Shown one piece after another: positions 53,016 through 63,670 of a stretch of 64,000 nt of DNA. A program made the position numbers and the translations under genes. The stretch's first letter is position 1, and each line of letters opens with the position of its first letter. The notes under the pieces were generated by a model that was not told the origin of the DNA, searched no databases, and saw only the letters and a program-made list of their open reading frames with translations. This DNA comes from Wurfbainia villosa (Eukaryota > Streptophyta > Magnoliopsida > Zingiberales > Zingiberaceae): positions 32,013,245-32,077,244 of the forward strand of contig CM046003.1 of assembly GCA_025175895.1 (NCBI GenBank). The letters run 5' to 3'.

Positions 53016-56000
53016 CTAGTTCCATAAAAATGAAATTAAAGAAATAGTAGTAAGAACATATAATTTGCATGTACCTATTCTATTACGCACATGCCCAATT
53101 TTTCGTCTTAATAGACTAAATTCGGCCGGGTAGGGGTTTAGTAAATAGTCCGCTAAGTTAGACTTCGATTCGACGTATTCGAGTTGTATTGCTCCGTTGG
53201 CCACATGTTCTCGAATGAAATGGTGTTTGACCTCTATATGTTTGGTCCTAGAGTGACATATCGGATTCTTTGTAAGATTAATTGAACTAATGTTATCTAC
53301 ATGAAGTTTAGTATTCGTAAAGTCTAACTTAAAGTCGCGGAGGGTGTGCTTCATCCAAAGAAGTTGCGTGACACACTCACCCATCGCGATGTATTCGGCT
53401 TCGGTGGTAGATAAAGCAACACAATGTTGCTTCCTACTGCACCAACTCACTAGACTCGGTAGAAGTTGACAACAACCACTGTACTTTTCTATCGAGCTTA
53501 CTACCGGCATAATCCGAATCGGAGTAGTCGATTAGTTCGAACTCCGTAGATCTAGGGTACCAAATACCAACGTTAAGTGTACCCTTAAGATATCTAAGGA
53601 TACGCTTAACTAGGGTTAGGTGAGACTCCTTAGCACAGGTTTGAAACCTGGCGCACATACTTACTGCGAATAGAATGTCAGGTCGACTCGCAGTTAAGTA
53701 TAGGAGACTTCCTATTGCGCTCCTATAGTACTTTAAGTCAATGGACTTACTTTCTAGGTCTTCTCCTATGTTAACATTTATCGCCATTGGGGTGTTTATT
53801 ACCTTAGCGTCTTGCATTCCAAATCTTTTAATTAACTCCTTAGTGTATTTTTGTTGATATAGGTATATACCATCCTTAGTTTGTTTAATTTGTAGACCTA
53901 AAAAGAAACTTAACTCGCCTACCAAGTTCATTTTGAACTCACTTTCCATGAGCGAAACGAACTCGTTTAGTAAGGCTGAGTTAGAGGTTCCAAAAATTAT
54001 ATCGTCTACGTAAATTTGAGCTATGAATATTTCTTTACCTAAGGTTTTTACAAAGAGAGTTGGGTCAACTAAGCCTTGGTTAAACCCTTTTGACTTAAGA
54101 TGGATTGAAAGTCTCACGTACCAAGCTCGAGGAGCTTGTTTAAGTCCATAGAGAGCCTTCTTAAGTTTTAGAACATGGTCGGGTTTATCTAGATTTTCGA
54201 ATCCGGGGGATTGGCTAACATAAACTTCTTCTTTAATGTATCCATTTAGGAATGCCGACTTAACATCCATTTGAAACAGCTTAAATCCTCGATGTGCGGC
54301 ATAAGCTAGCAACATTCGAATGGATTTGAGTCTAATCTTGGGGCATAGGTTTCGTCGTAATCTAAGCCTTCGACTTGGCTAAACCCTTTGGCGACTAACC
54401 TAGCCTTGTTTCTAACTACTTCACCTTTATCATCAAGCTTATTTCGAAACACCCACCTTGTTCCAATTATCGTTTTGTCTTTAGGTGGTGGTACTAATTC
54501 CTACACTTCATTCCTAGTAAATTGGGCTAGCTCTTCTTGCATTGCAATAATCCAATCGGGATCAAGAAGAGCTTGTTCAATTGATTTGGGTTCTATCTTT
54601 GAAATTAAGGAAATTTGACTAAGGTTCCTATAGGATGCTCTAGTTCGAACTCCTAGATTAGGATCTCCTATCACTTGATCGATAGGGTGGTTAGTTTGAA
54701 TCCTAGATTGGGTTGGGTTTGTGTCACCTAATGCTTGATCAATGGGGTGACTTGGTTGAACACTAGTTTGGTTGGAGTCATCTATCACTTGATCAATAGA
54801 GTGACTTGGTTGACTTAGGTTAGGATTAACACTAGACCTGATCTCGGGATCAGAGTTAGGTCTAGTATGAATCGGCTCGCTAATTGGGGTTGCCGAGGGT
54901 TTTGTAGGTTCGTGTCCTTCATCGAACACTACATTAATGGTTTACTCGACTCTAAGGGTGTCGTGGTTATATACTTTATAAGCTCTACTTGTAGTCGAGT
55001 ATCCTAGAAAGATTTTGGTCATGGTTTTGGATGTAAATTTCCCTAGGTAATCCTTAGTGTTTAGGATATGTACCTTACACCCAAATACCCTAAAGTACTT
55101 GATGTTGGGTACTTTATCGTGATAAATCTCGTATGAGGTCTTAAGGTGCCTTTACCATAAGGATCCTATTTTGGACATAGCATGCGTACTACTGGCTTCA
55201 CCCAAAACCTATCGGGTAGGTCGTATTCGTTCAACATGGTCCTAGCAGCTTCTTGTAGAGTTCGGTTTTTCCGTTCCACTAGGCCATTTTGCTGAGGGGT
55301 CCTAGGGCAAGAGAATTCATGGTGGTATCCGTTTAGGTTACAGAAGTCGGTGAACCTTTGATTTTCGAATTCACCACCATGATCGCTTCTAAGTCTTTTA
55401 ACCTTAAGGTCTTTTTGATTCTCGATTAATTTAAATAGATTAATTAATTGATCTAGGGTATCATTTTTATGTTTGATGAACCTAACCCAGGTAAACCTGG
55501 AGTAGTCGTCAATTATGACTAAGCAATATTGACTTCTATTGAGTGACTTGGCTCCATGTGAATCGAATAGATCCATATGCAGGAGCTCAAGTACACTTGA
55601 GGTTCGTTCTTGGTTAGTTAACTTGTGTTGTGTCCTAGGTTGTTTTCCTTGTTGACAAGCATTACAAATTTTATTAACCAAGTTGTTGAGGTTGGGTAAG
55701 CCTCTGACTAAGCCACTCTGACTCATCTTGTGGATGAGTCTTGGGTGTGAGTGATCAGTTTGATTGCCACAACCATGATTCCTCTTGTCGTGTCATAAGA
55801 CACTTAGTTGAGGAGTTAGTTAAGTTGATCGTATAAATGTTGTTATTTCTAGTTCCTTTAAGAATTGTTTTAGCGGTTTCGTTGGTATTAATTATGCATT
55901 CATTTTCTAGAAATATGACCTTATAGTTATTATCACACAATTGGCTTACACTAAGTAAATTATATTGAAAATTTTCTACTAGTAAAACATTTTGAATAAC

Positions 56001-56160
56001 AAAATTTGAATTGAGCTCAATATCACCTGATCCGATGATTTTGAGCTTGTCGTTATTTCCGAAGGCTACCGATCCTTGTCGTTTGAATCGAAGCTTTGAA
56101 AACTTGAGTTGATCCCCGGTCATGTGTCAGGAGCAACCACTGTCCAACATCCATTGATCC
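53016..56160 (-). pseudogene. T11-A pol pseudogene (PR-IN-RT-RH)
   Basis: Protease starts near 56155 as WMLDSGCS-stop-HMTGDQLKFS (TGA where Arg is usual). A frame break near 55755 disrupts pre-integrase; copy B keeps HRRLDHSHPRL there. Integrase runs 55726-55166: HMDLFDSH, RSDHGGEFE, PQQNGLVERKN, then a break near 55190. The hinge (54929-54501) ends with NEV-stop-ELV (TAG). Reverse transcriptase: a lesion near 54333 removes the ARL start; MDVKSAFLNGYIKEEVYVSQ and IYVDDIIFGTSN follow (54315-53434). RNase H: DSDYAGSKLDRK, then a frame change near 53450-53515, ALSTTEAEYIAMGE and HSRTKHIEVKHHFIREH. All domains are present and readable, but at least five breaks disable it. Confidence 0.9.
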
Positions 56161-56772
56161 TACACACAAGGTTGTTGGATTGGATGTTAGATTTTTTAAA
56201 TTGGTTGTAAGTTGTTAAACCTAGGTCATCTCACCTGTGTCTATATGATCAAGCATGTTATACTTATGTGTTTTTTGTGAGATGATTTCCAATTGATTTG
56301 ATTAAGTGCATTTAGGTTCAAGTAATTTTATGTTAGATTTGGATTTGACCCTAGGCTTGTCAAGTTTACCTTTTCAAGATCATGGCTTCCAGGTCGTGGC
56401 GAGGCACAGGGGCCTTCTTTTATCGGATCATCGACCACTTCCTTAGACAAAGCCATGTTCAAGAAAATGATGACTTGACTCACCTAAGATTATTTTCTAG
56501 TCTAACTGGTTATTTTTGAAAAGAGGCTCCCCGAGGCTCAATCTTTTCGAAGAATTCTAGTTGGTTATGTTTTTGAAAAGAGGCTCCCCGAGGCTCAATC
56601 TTTTCGAAGAATTTTAGTTGGTTGTGTTTTTGAAAAGAGGCTCAATCTTTTCGAAGTTGATTATGTTCATGTTCTAAGTGAGTTCACAAGTTTTAAAGTA
56701 CAAACTTTCTAAGTTAAAGTATGCAATTTCTAAGTTAAAGCACAAACATTCTAAGTTTAAAACATGCAATTT
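56161..56772 (-). other. T11-A gag-pol interval
   Basis: Some 610 bp between the gag stop and protease, with no open frame, unlike the usual continuous Copia gag-pol. It contains the 57-bp tandem repeat and a second ~30-bp repeat (TTTCTAAGTTAAAGCACAAAC type, 56695-56795). Just before the protease the minus strand reads CTTGTGTGTAG, like a 3' splice site. T5 keeps much of this segment. Confidence 0.6.
56512..56656 (-). repeat. 57-bp tandem repeat in the gag-pol interval
   Basis: Two full units and a shortened third; GAAAAGAGGCTC starts at 56518, 56575 and 56632. The first two contain GAGGCTCCCCGAGGCTC, an internal direct duplication. Confidence 0.85.
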
Positions 56773-58407
56773 CTAAGTTAAAGCACAAACATGTTTTGTA
56801 CTGGCTCCCCCTAGACCGTTGAATCGGTTCGGTCTATCCACATAGTGGATTTGGTCCTTGGGAATCCAGTACGGGTTGGATCCTAGAGTTGAAATCAAAA
56901 GGTTCTTAGGGACCCATGCTTGGACATGTTTCCTATGTCGACTTACAATCGACATATACGACCTATTAGTCGTGTTTGAGTTAAACCCTAGTCCAGCCTT
57001 GTTGTACACGACCCTTTGAGATCCAAGTAGGAGGTCAAGTCCTTTGGATCCCGAAGTGAACCTTTCCAACGTGTTCCTAAGATCTTCGACTTGACTTTTC
57101 AAGAGAGAGTTCTCAACTTTGAGCTTTTCAACTCGAGTTGAGTCCTTCTCTTGAACTCGACTAGTCGAAGAGGTTAGGGAGACCTCGTGTTTGAGGAGTT
57201 TAACCTCCTCAACAAGGGTCTCGACCTTGGACTCGGACTTAGCTAACTTCCTAGACAAAAACCTAACCGTATTATGTAAAGTATTAAATAAAGTTCGACT
57301 TACTTTAAGGGTATCTTTTGAACCGGATGCGTATCCGTGGCTTGACTTGAAGGTAGCTTCATAGTCTGAGTCATCCTCAGGCTCTGACTCAAGTTCAGGC
57401 TCCGTGTCTGACTCAATTGATTTCGCCATGAAGACGTGGTCTTCGTCTTCTTCGGATGACGCTTCTTCCCATGTCGCGTTGAGGGCCTTCTTGTGCTTAG
57501 GTGCTTGGTGGTTGAGCTTGGGGCACTCGGACTTGATATGTCCAAACCTGTTGCACCCATAACACCTAATATTAGAACTTTTAGGCTTACCTTGGTTGGG
57601 TTGAGTCGTGGTTCGCTTTCGTCCCTTGGCTATCCTTCGAGCTAGGTTCATTAGTTCGGCAGTCAACTCTGGGTCAACTTCTTCTTCGGACTCGTCTTCC
57701 TCCTCGGTTGGTGGTGGCTTGTTTGCGATTTTCTTCTTCTTTGAACCTGCAAACAAGGCTATACCCCTCTCGGGCTCCGAGTTAGACTGCTCATGAAGTT
57801 CAAAATCCAAAAAGAGTTCATCTAACCTAATTTTAGAAAGGTCCTTGGAGACCTTATAGGTATCGACCATGGATGCCCATAAGGTAGTCCTCGGAAAAGA
57901 GTTTAGGACATACCTTATAAGGTCGCGGTTTTCGACCTTTTGCCCGATTGCGTGTAGGTTGTTGACGATGTTCTGGACTCGGGCGTGAAGTTGTGTCGCG
58001 GACTCGTGTTCCTGCATTTTTAGGTTATATAGTTTATTGAAAAGAATATCACGCTTACATACCTTGGCTTCGTCGGTCCCTTCGTGTAGCTCAACTAGTT
58101 TTGTCCAAAGATCTTTTGCGCTTATGAAGGGGCCGATGCAATTTAGCTCTTCCTTGGATAGGTCGCATTGAAGGATTTGTGTTGCCTTAGCGTCGGCTTC
58201 GACTTGTTTTTTTGTTGCAATGGTCCATTGGTCATAATCCAAGGAGTCACCCACTTCATTAGTCGGAAGTGTGAAACCCGTTTGGATTATGATCCACATC
58301 TCGATTTGGGTTTTAAGAAAGCATTCCATCCGACCCTTCCAATAACGGAAGTCATCTCCGTTATAAAACGGAGGTCGGACGGTGCTAAACCCTTTGAGAT
58401 GGGCCAT
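56773..58407 (-). CDS. T11-A gag, intact reading frame
   Basis: Open frame of 544 codons from ATG 58407 (MAHLKGFSTVRPPFYNGDDF) to the stop at 56773. An ATG 20 codons upstream (58467) would add a hydrophobic stretch; 58407 matches T5, T8 and T10 gag starts. Domains: YWKGRMECF region, UBN2 (LYNLKMQEHESATQLHARV, NSFPRTTLWASMVDTYKVSK), an acidic linker, a basic segment, knuckle CYGCNRFGHIKSEC at about residues 280-293, a second acidic region, a coiled coil (SRKLAKSESKVETLVEEVKL) and the tail YNKAGLGFNSNTTNRSYMSI. It binds and packages element RNA in the cytoplasm. It is the only intact retrotransposon gene of normal length in the window. Whether it is expressed is unknown. Confidence 0.9.
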   Translation of the reverse strand: MAHLKGFSTVRPPFYNGDDFRYWKGRMECFLKTQIEMWIIIQTGFTLPTNEVGDSLDYDQWTIATKKQVEADAKATQILQCDLSKEELNCIGPFISAKDLWTKLVELHEGTDEAKVCKRDILFNKLYNLKMQEHESATQLHARVQNIVNNLHAIGQKVENRDLIRYVLNSFPRTTLWASMVDTYKVSKDLSKIRLDELFLDFELHEQSNSEPERGIALFAGSKKKKIANKPPPTEEEDESEEEVDPELTAELMNLARRIAKGRKRTTTQPNQGKPKSSNIRCYGCNRFGHIKSECPKLNHQAPKHKKALNATWEEASSEEDEDHVFMAKSIESDTEPELESEPEDDSDYEATFKSSHGYASGSKDTLKVSRTLFNTLHNTVRFLSRKLAKSESKVETLVEEVKLLKHEVSLTSSTSRVQEKDSTRVEKLKVENSLLKSQVEDLRNTLERFTSGSKGLDLLLGSQRVVYNKAGLGFNSNTTNRSYMSIVSRHRKHVQAWVPKNLLISTLGSNPYWIPKDQIHYVDRPNRFNGLGGASTKHVCALT

Positions 58408-58607
58408 TAGAACAAAGAACACAAGGAGACGAAGGAAAAAAAAACTAGCAACGACAAAAACACACAAAAAGTACCAAGACTCGCGTCTTGGATTAGTAGT
58501 GCGGGAGTAAATTTAACAAAGCGAAATAAATCTGAAATAAACAGAAATAAAAGAAAAATAAATCTGTGAAAAATGGCTAGACTGGTGGTTTCACCAAATC
58601 TTAGCAA

Positions 58608-58624
58608 CCCCAGCTCCGATACCA
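58608..58624 (-). promoter_or_regulatory. T11-A primer-binding site (initiator tRNA-Met)
   Basis: Minus strand TGGTATCGGAGCTGGGG, two bases from the LTR; one change from TGGTATCAGAGC. Confidence 0.9.
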
Positions 58625-58626
58625 AT

Positions 58627-59720
58627 TGTTGGATCGATGCGGTTTGCTAGAGGGGGGGTGAATAGCGATAAAAACTTTTTCTCGTTTCTTTCGTTAAAAC
58701 TCGAGAGAAAATTAATTGCAGCGGAAATGTAAAGTAAATAGAGACAAATAGGTTTTACTTGGTTCGTAGCCTTCGGCTACTACTCCAAGGCCCTAATGGT
58801 CCTTGACCACGCACGGAGGGCAAATACTAAACGAACTCCTTCTCGATGGAGATAGGAGTTAAACGATTACAAAAACTCAAGAAAGACTCAAGGTAGAGGG
58901 ACACTCCCCCTCTCCTTGATATGATTTAAAGCTTGAAATAAAAAAAACTTATACAAATTTAAAGATTATACCGACGACTTCAAAGATTGGAGGTTGAAGC
59001 TCTAGTAAATCGTCTCGCTGCTTCGTCGTAGGGATGTCAGAGAGTCGGAGCGTATCAGAAGCACTTGGAAGCTTTTGAATTCATGAAAAACCCTAGGTTT
59101 GGCCCTCCTTTTATAGCCTTTAAGCCCCTCATCGAATGGGTCTTTAGCCAATCACAAATGGGCACAAAACCCCTTGAAAAATGGTGATAACTCTTGACTA
59201 CTCGAGGTTGATCTTTGACCGATCGTGATGATGGCCATCACCCGATCACGCGATCGGGAGTGCTAGCCGTAATCACTTTCGGTGATGGGCGGCCGAGTCC
59301 TTGAGTTGGCGATCGTGATGCTGGCTGCAAGGCAAAGTTAGCTTAAGGAAAACATTATTTCAACGGTCGTCGACCGTCCGATCTCGACCTAGACCATCTA
59401 TAAGAAGTCTTTGGTCGGATCTACGCTTAAGATCATCCCCGTAAAGAGGATACGACCTTACTTACGCTCGCACACACGAGCTTACCTCAGTACTTACGTG
59501 TTGCTTCCGGCCTTCCACTCAATTCCTTCGGCTCCCTCCGAAGTCTCTTGAGTGTCGCCCGACCACCGCGGCTTCCTCCGGGTGTCGCTAGCCTTCAGCT
59601 CCAGCATTGAGACTTTTCTGCACACTTGATTTAGCTCATGAGATAACAATATATGCTTAACTTTGTATCGTTTGCTATAATCAAAACTTAGGTTTGACTT
59701 AGGTGCCTACTGCACCAACA
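58627..59720 (-). repeat. T11 LTR, middle (shared by copies A and B)
   Basis: 1094 bp, TGTTGGATCGATGCGG to GCCTACTGCACCAACA. Almost identical to the left LTR except for small scrambled patches at 59005-59035 and 59213-59335. Followed at once by a PPT and a second internal region. Confidence 0.93.
59107..59116 (-). promoter_or_regulatory. TATA box, T11 middle LTR
   Basis: Minus strand CTATAAAAGG, the copy positioned to drive the intact gag of copy A. Confidence 0.6.
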
Positions 59721-59735
59721 ATCTCTCCCTTTTTG
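59721..59735 (-). promoter_or_regulatory. T11-B polypurine tract
   Basis: Minus strand AAAAAGGGAGAGAT, identical to copy A, showing that the middle LTR is also a 3' LTR. Confidence 0.85.
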
Positions 59736-60600
59736 ATTTATGGCAAACCCACATACAAAGTTAAGTAAATAGCAAGCATGAAGAGTAATAATGTGCATGA
59801 GAAACAAAAAATATGAAGATTAAGTTGGAGTAGTAAGAATTTTCTTCAAGTACTCCCCCTTGAGGAAACCTCCCCCTTGACCAAGGGTGAGTCTTGAAGA
59901 AAGACCTTAATCCTCCCCCTTGAGGGTTGCTTTAAGTAATTACTTAAAGTTGGCTTTAGTAAAACGTTTTAGTTAAGCCCTTTCTCCCCCTTAAGTAAAA
60001 CATTAACGACATAAAGATAAGTTTATGCAAACGTAGACGGCACAAATAAGTTTAAGAATTCTTTGGCCTTTTGGTAAAAGTTAACTAAGTTTTAACTTTT
60101 GGTTTAAATATGAAGTAAGAGTTAAGTTATCAAAAAATTTTGACCCCTTAACTTTGGCCTTTTTCTCCCCCTTTTGCCGTATATCGAAAAGAGTGTATGG
60201 AAAACAAAATAAGTGTTAAATTTAAAGTCCAAGCATGTTCCCCATTTTTTTATAAAAAAAATAATATACTGAAAATAAGCTCATCTATAAAATGTTCGAC
60301 TCATATTTGGCTTGATTGATATGTAAGATCAACCAGTCCTGGTCAGAGTCGGTTAGTATGTATGATTATACTCCGTGGTTCATAGCGATGCACTAGCTCT
60401 ACATCTGGAACCAGGAGTAAGGTCCTAATATCTCACGCTCATCTACGTGGCTAAGTACACAAACACATTAGTCCTATGTGTTGTGAGATGTATTGGCTCC
60501 TTAAATCTATAGGTGCATGATATCTAAGGTATGTCCTATGCTAGTTCCATAAAAATGAAATTAAAGAAATAGTAGTAAGAACATATAATTTGCATGTACC
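59736..60600 (-). other. T11-B 3' non-coding region
   Basis: Aligns throughout with 52212-53040 of copy A; no coding frame. Differs by small indels near 59853-59880, 60018-60030, 60240-60300 and 60333-60352. Confidence 0.65.
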
Positions 60601-63600
60601 TATTCTATTTTTACATGCCCAATTTTCGTCTTAATAGACTAAATTCGGCTTGGGTAGGGGTTTAGTAAATAGATCGCTAAGTTAGACTTGATTGACGTAT
60701 TCGAGTTGTATTGCTCCGTTGGCCACATGTTCTCGAATGAAATGGTGTTTGACCTCTATATGTTTGGTCCTAGAGTGACATATCGGATTCTTTGTAAGAT
60801 TAATTGAACTAATGTTATCTACATGAAGTTTAGTATTCGTAAAGTCTAACTTAAAGTCGCGGAGAGTGTGCTTCATCCAAAGAAGTTGCGTGACACACTC
60901 ACCCATCGCGATGTATTAAACCCGGTGGTAGATAAAGCAACACAATGTTGCTTCCTCTTGCACCAACTCACTAGACTCGGTAGAAAGTTGACAACAACCA
61001 CTCGTGCTCTTTCTATCGAGCTTACTACTGGCATAATCCGAATCGGTAGATGGCGATTAGTTCGAACTCCGTAGATCTAGGTACCAAATACCAGCGTTAA
61101 GTGTACCCTTTAGATATCTAAGGATAAACGCAACTAGGGTTAGGTGAGACTCCTTAGTACGAGTTTGAAACACAGCGCACATACTTCTTGCGAATAGAAT
61201 GTCAGTCGACTGATTAAGTATAGGAGACTTCTATTAAGCTCTATAGTACTTTAAGTCAATGGACTTACTTTCTAGGTCTTCTCCTATGTTAACATTTATC
61301 GCCATTGGGGTGTTTATTACCTTAGCGTCTTGCATTCCAAATCTTTTAATTAACTCCTTAGTGTATTTTTGTTGATATAGGTATATACCATCCTTAGTTT
61401 GTTTAATTTGTAGACCTAAAAAGAAACTTAACTCGCCTACCAAGTTCATTTTGAACTCACTTTCCATAGTGAAAAAGCGAACTCGTTTAGTAAAGTGAGT
61501 TAGAGGTTCCAAAAATTATATCGTCTACGTAAATTTGAGCTATGAATATTTCTTTACCTAAGGTTTTTACAAAGAGAGTTGGGTCAACTAAGCCTTGGTT
61601 AAACCCTTTTGACTTAAGATGGATTGAAAGTCTCACGTACCAAGCTCGAGGAGCTTGTTTAAGTCCATAGAGAGCCTTCTTAAGTTTTAGAACATGGTCG
61701 GGTTTATCTAGATTTTCGAATCCGAGGGATTGGCTAACATAAACTTCTTCTTTAATGTATCCATTTAGGAATGCCGACTTAACATCCATTTGAAACAGCT
61801 TAAATCCTCGATGTGCGGCATAAGCTAGCAACATTCGAATGGATTTGAGTCTAGCTACTGGGGCATAGGTTTCGTCGTAATCTAAGCCTTCGACTTGGCT
61901 AAACCCTTTGGCGACTAACCTAGCCTTGTTTCTAACTACTTCACCTTTATCATCAAGCTTATTTCGAAACACCCACCTTGTTTCGTTTTGTCTTTAGGTG
62001 GTGGTACTAATTCCTACACTTCATTCCTAGTAAATTGGGCTAGCTCTTCTTGCATTGCAATAATCCAATCGGGATCAAGAAGAGCTTGTTCAATTGATTT
62101 GGGTTCTATCTTTGAAATTAAGGAAATTTGACTAAGGTTCCTATAGGATGCTCTAGTTCGAACTCCTAGATTAGGATCTCCTATCACTTGATCGATAGGG
62201 TGGTTAGTTTGAATCCTAGATTGGGTTGGGTTTGTGTCACCTAATGCTTGATCAATGGGGTGACTTGGTTGAACACTAGTTTGGTTGGAGTCATCTATCA
62301 CTTGATCAATAGAGTGACTTGGTTGACTTAGGTTAGGATTAACACTAGACCTGATCTCCGGATCAGAGTTAGGTCTAGTATGAATCGGCTCGCTAATTGG
62401 GGTTGCCGAGGGTTTTGTAGGTTCGTGTCCTTCATCGAACACTACATTAATGGTTTACTCGACTCTAAGGGTGTCGTGGTTATATACTTTATAAGCTCTA
62501 CTTGTAGTCGAGTATCCTAGAAAGATTTTGGTCATGGTTTTGGATGTAAATTTCCCTAGGTAATCCTTAGTGTTTAGGATATGTACCTTACACCCAAATA
62601 CCCTAAAGTACTTGATGTTGGGTACTTTATCGTGATAAATCTCGTATGAGGTCTTAAGGTGCCTTTTTACCATAAGGATCCTATTTTGGACATAGCATGC
62701 TGTACTCAACCCAAAACCTATCGGGTAGGTCGTATTCGTTCAACATGGTCCTAGCGGCTTCTTGTAGAGTTCGGTTTTTCCGTTCCACTAGGCCATTTTG
62801 CTGAGGGGTCCTAGGGCAAGAGAATTCATGGTGGTATCCGTTTAGGTTACAGAAGTCGGTGAACCTTTGATTTTCGAATTCACCACCATGATCGCTTCTA
62901 AGTCTTTTAACCTTAAGGTCTTTTTGATTCTCGATTAATTTAAATAGATTAATTAATTGATCTAGGGTATCATTTTTATGTTTGATGAACCTAACCCAGG
63001 TAAACCTGGAGTAGTCGTCAATTATGACTAAGCAATATTGACTTCTATTGAGTGACTTGGCTCCATGTGAATCGAATAGATCCATATCACGAGGAAGCTC
63101 AAGTACACTTGAGGTTCGTTCTTGGTTAGTTAACTTGTGTTGTGTCCTAGGTTGTTTTCCTTGTTGACAAGCATTACAAATTTTATTAACCAAGTTGTTG
63201 AGGTTGGGTAAGCCTCTGACTAAGCCACTCTGACTCATCTTGTGGATGAGTCTTGGGTGTGAGTGATCGAGTCGTCGGTGCCACAACCATGATTCCTCTT
63301 GTCGTGTCATAAGACACTTAGTTGAGGAGTTAGTTAAGTTGATCGTATAAATGTTGTTATTTCTAGTTCCTTTAAGAATTGTTTTAGCGGTTTCGTTGGT
63401 ATTAATTATGCATTCATTTTCTAGAAATATGACCTTATAGTTATTATCACACAATTGGCTTACACTAAGTAAATTATATTGAAAATTTTCTACTAGTAAA
63501 ACATTTTGAATAACAAAATTTGAATTGAGCTCAATATCACCTGATCCGATGATTTTGAGCTTGTCGTTATTTCCGAAGGCTACCGATCCTTGTCGTTTGA

Positions 63601-63670
63601 ATCGAAGATTTGAAAACTTGAGTTGATCCCCGGTCATGTGTCAGGAGCAACCACTGTCCAACATCCATTG
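60601..63670 (-). pseudogene. T11-B pol pseudogene (PR-IN-RT-RH)
   Basis: Second copy of pol. Protease has the same TGA after DSGCS as copy A (near 63643). The frame from 63637 to 62681 is open through pre-integrase (WLWHRRLDHSHPRLIHKM) and integrase (RSDHGGEFE, PQQNGLVERKN). A break near 62700 follows, then VFGCKVHILNTKDYLGKF. The hinge again has TAA near 62456 and TAG at NEV-stop-ELV near 62012. Reverse transcriptase 61972-61487 keeps APVARLKSIRMLL and IYVDDIIFGTSN; breaks near 61490-61466 and 61200-61250 follow. RNase H survives only in part (60906-60682). Copy B is intact at several points where A is broken, and the reverse. Confidence 0.9.
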
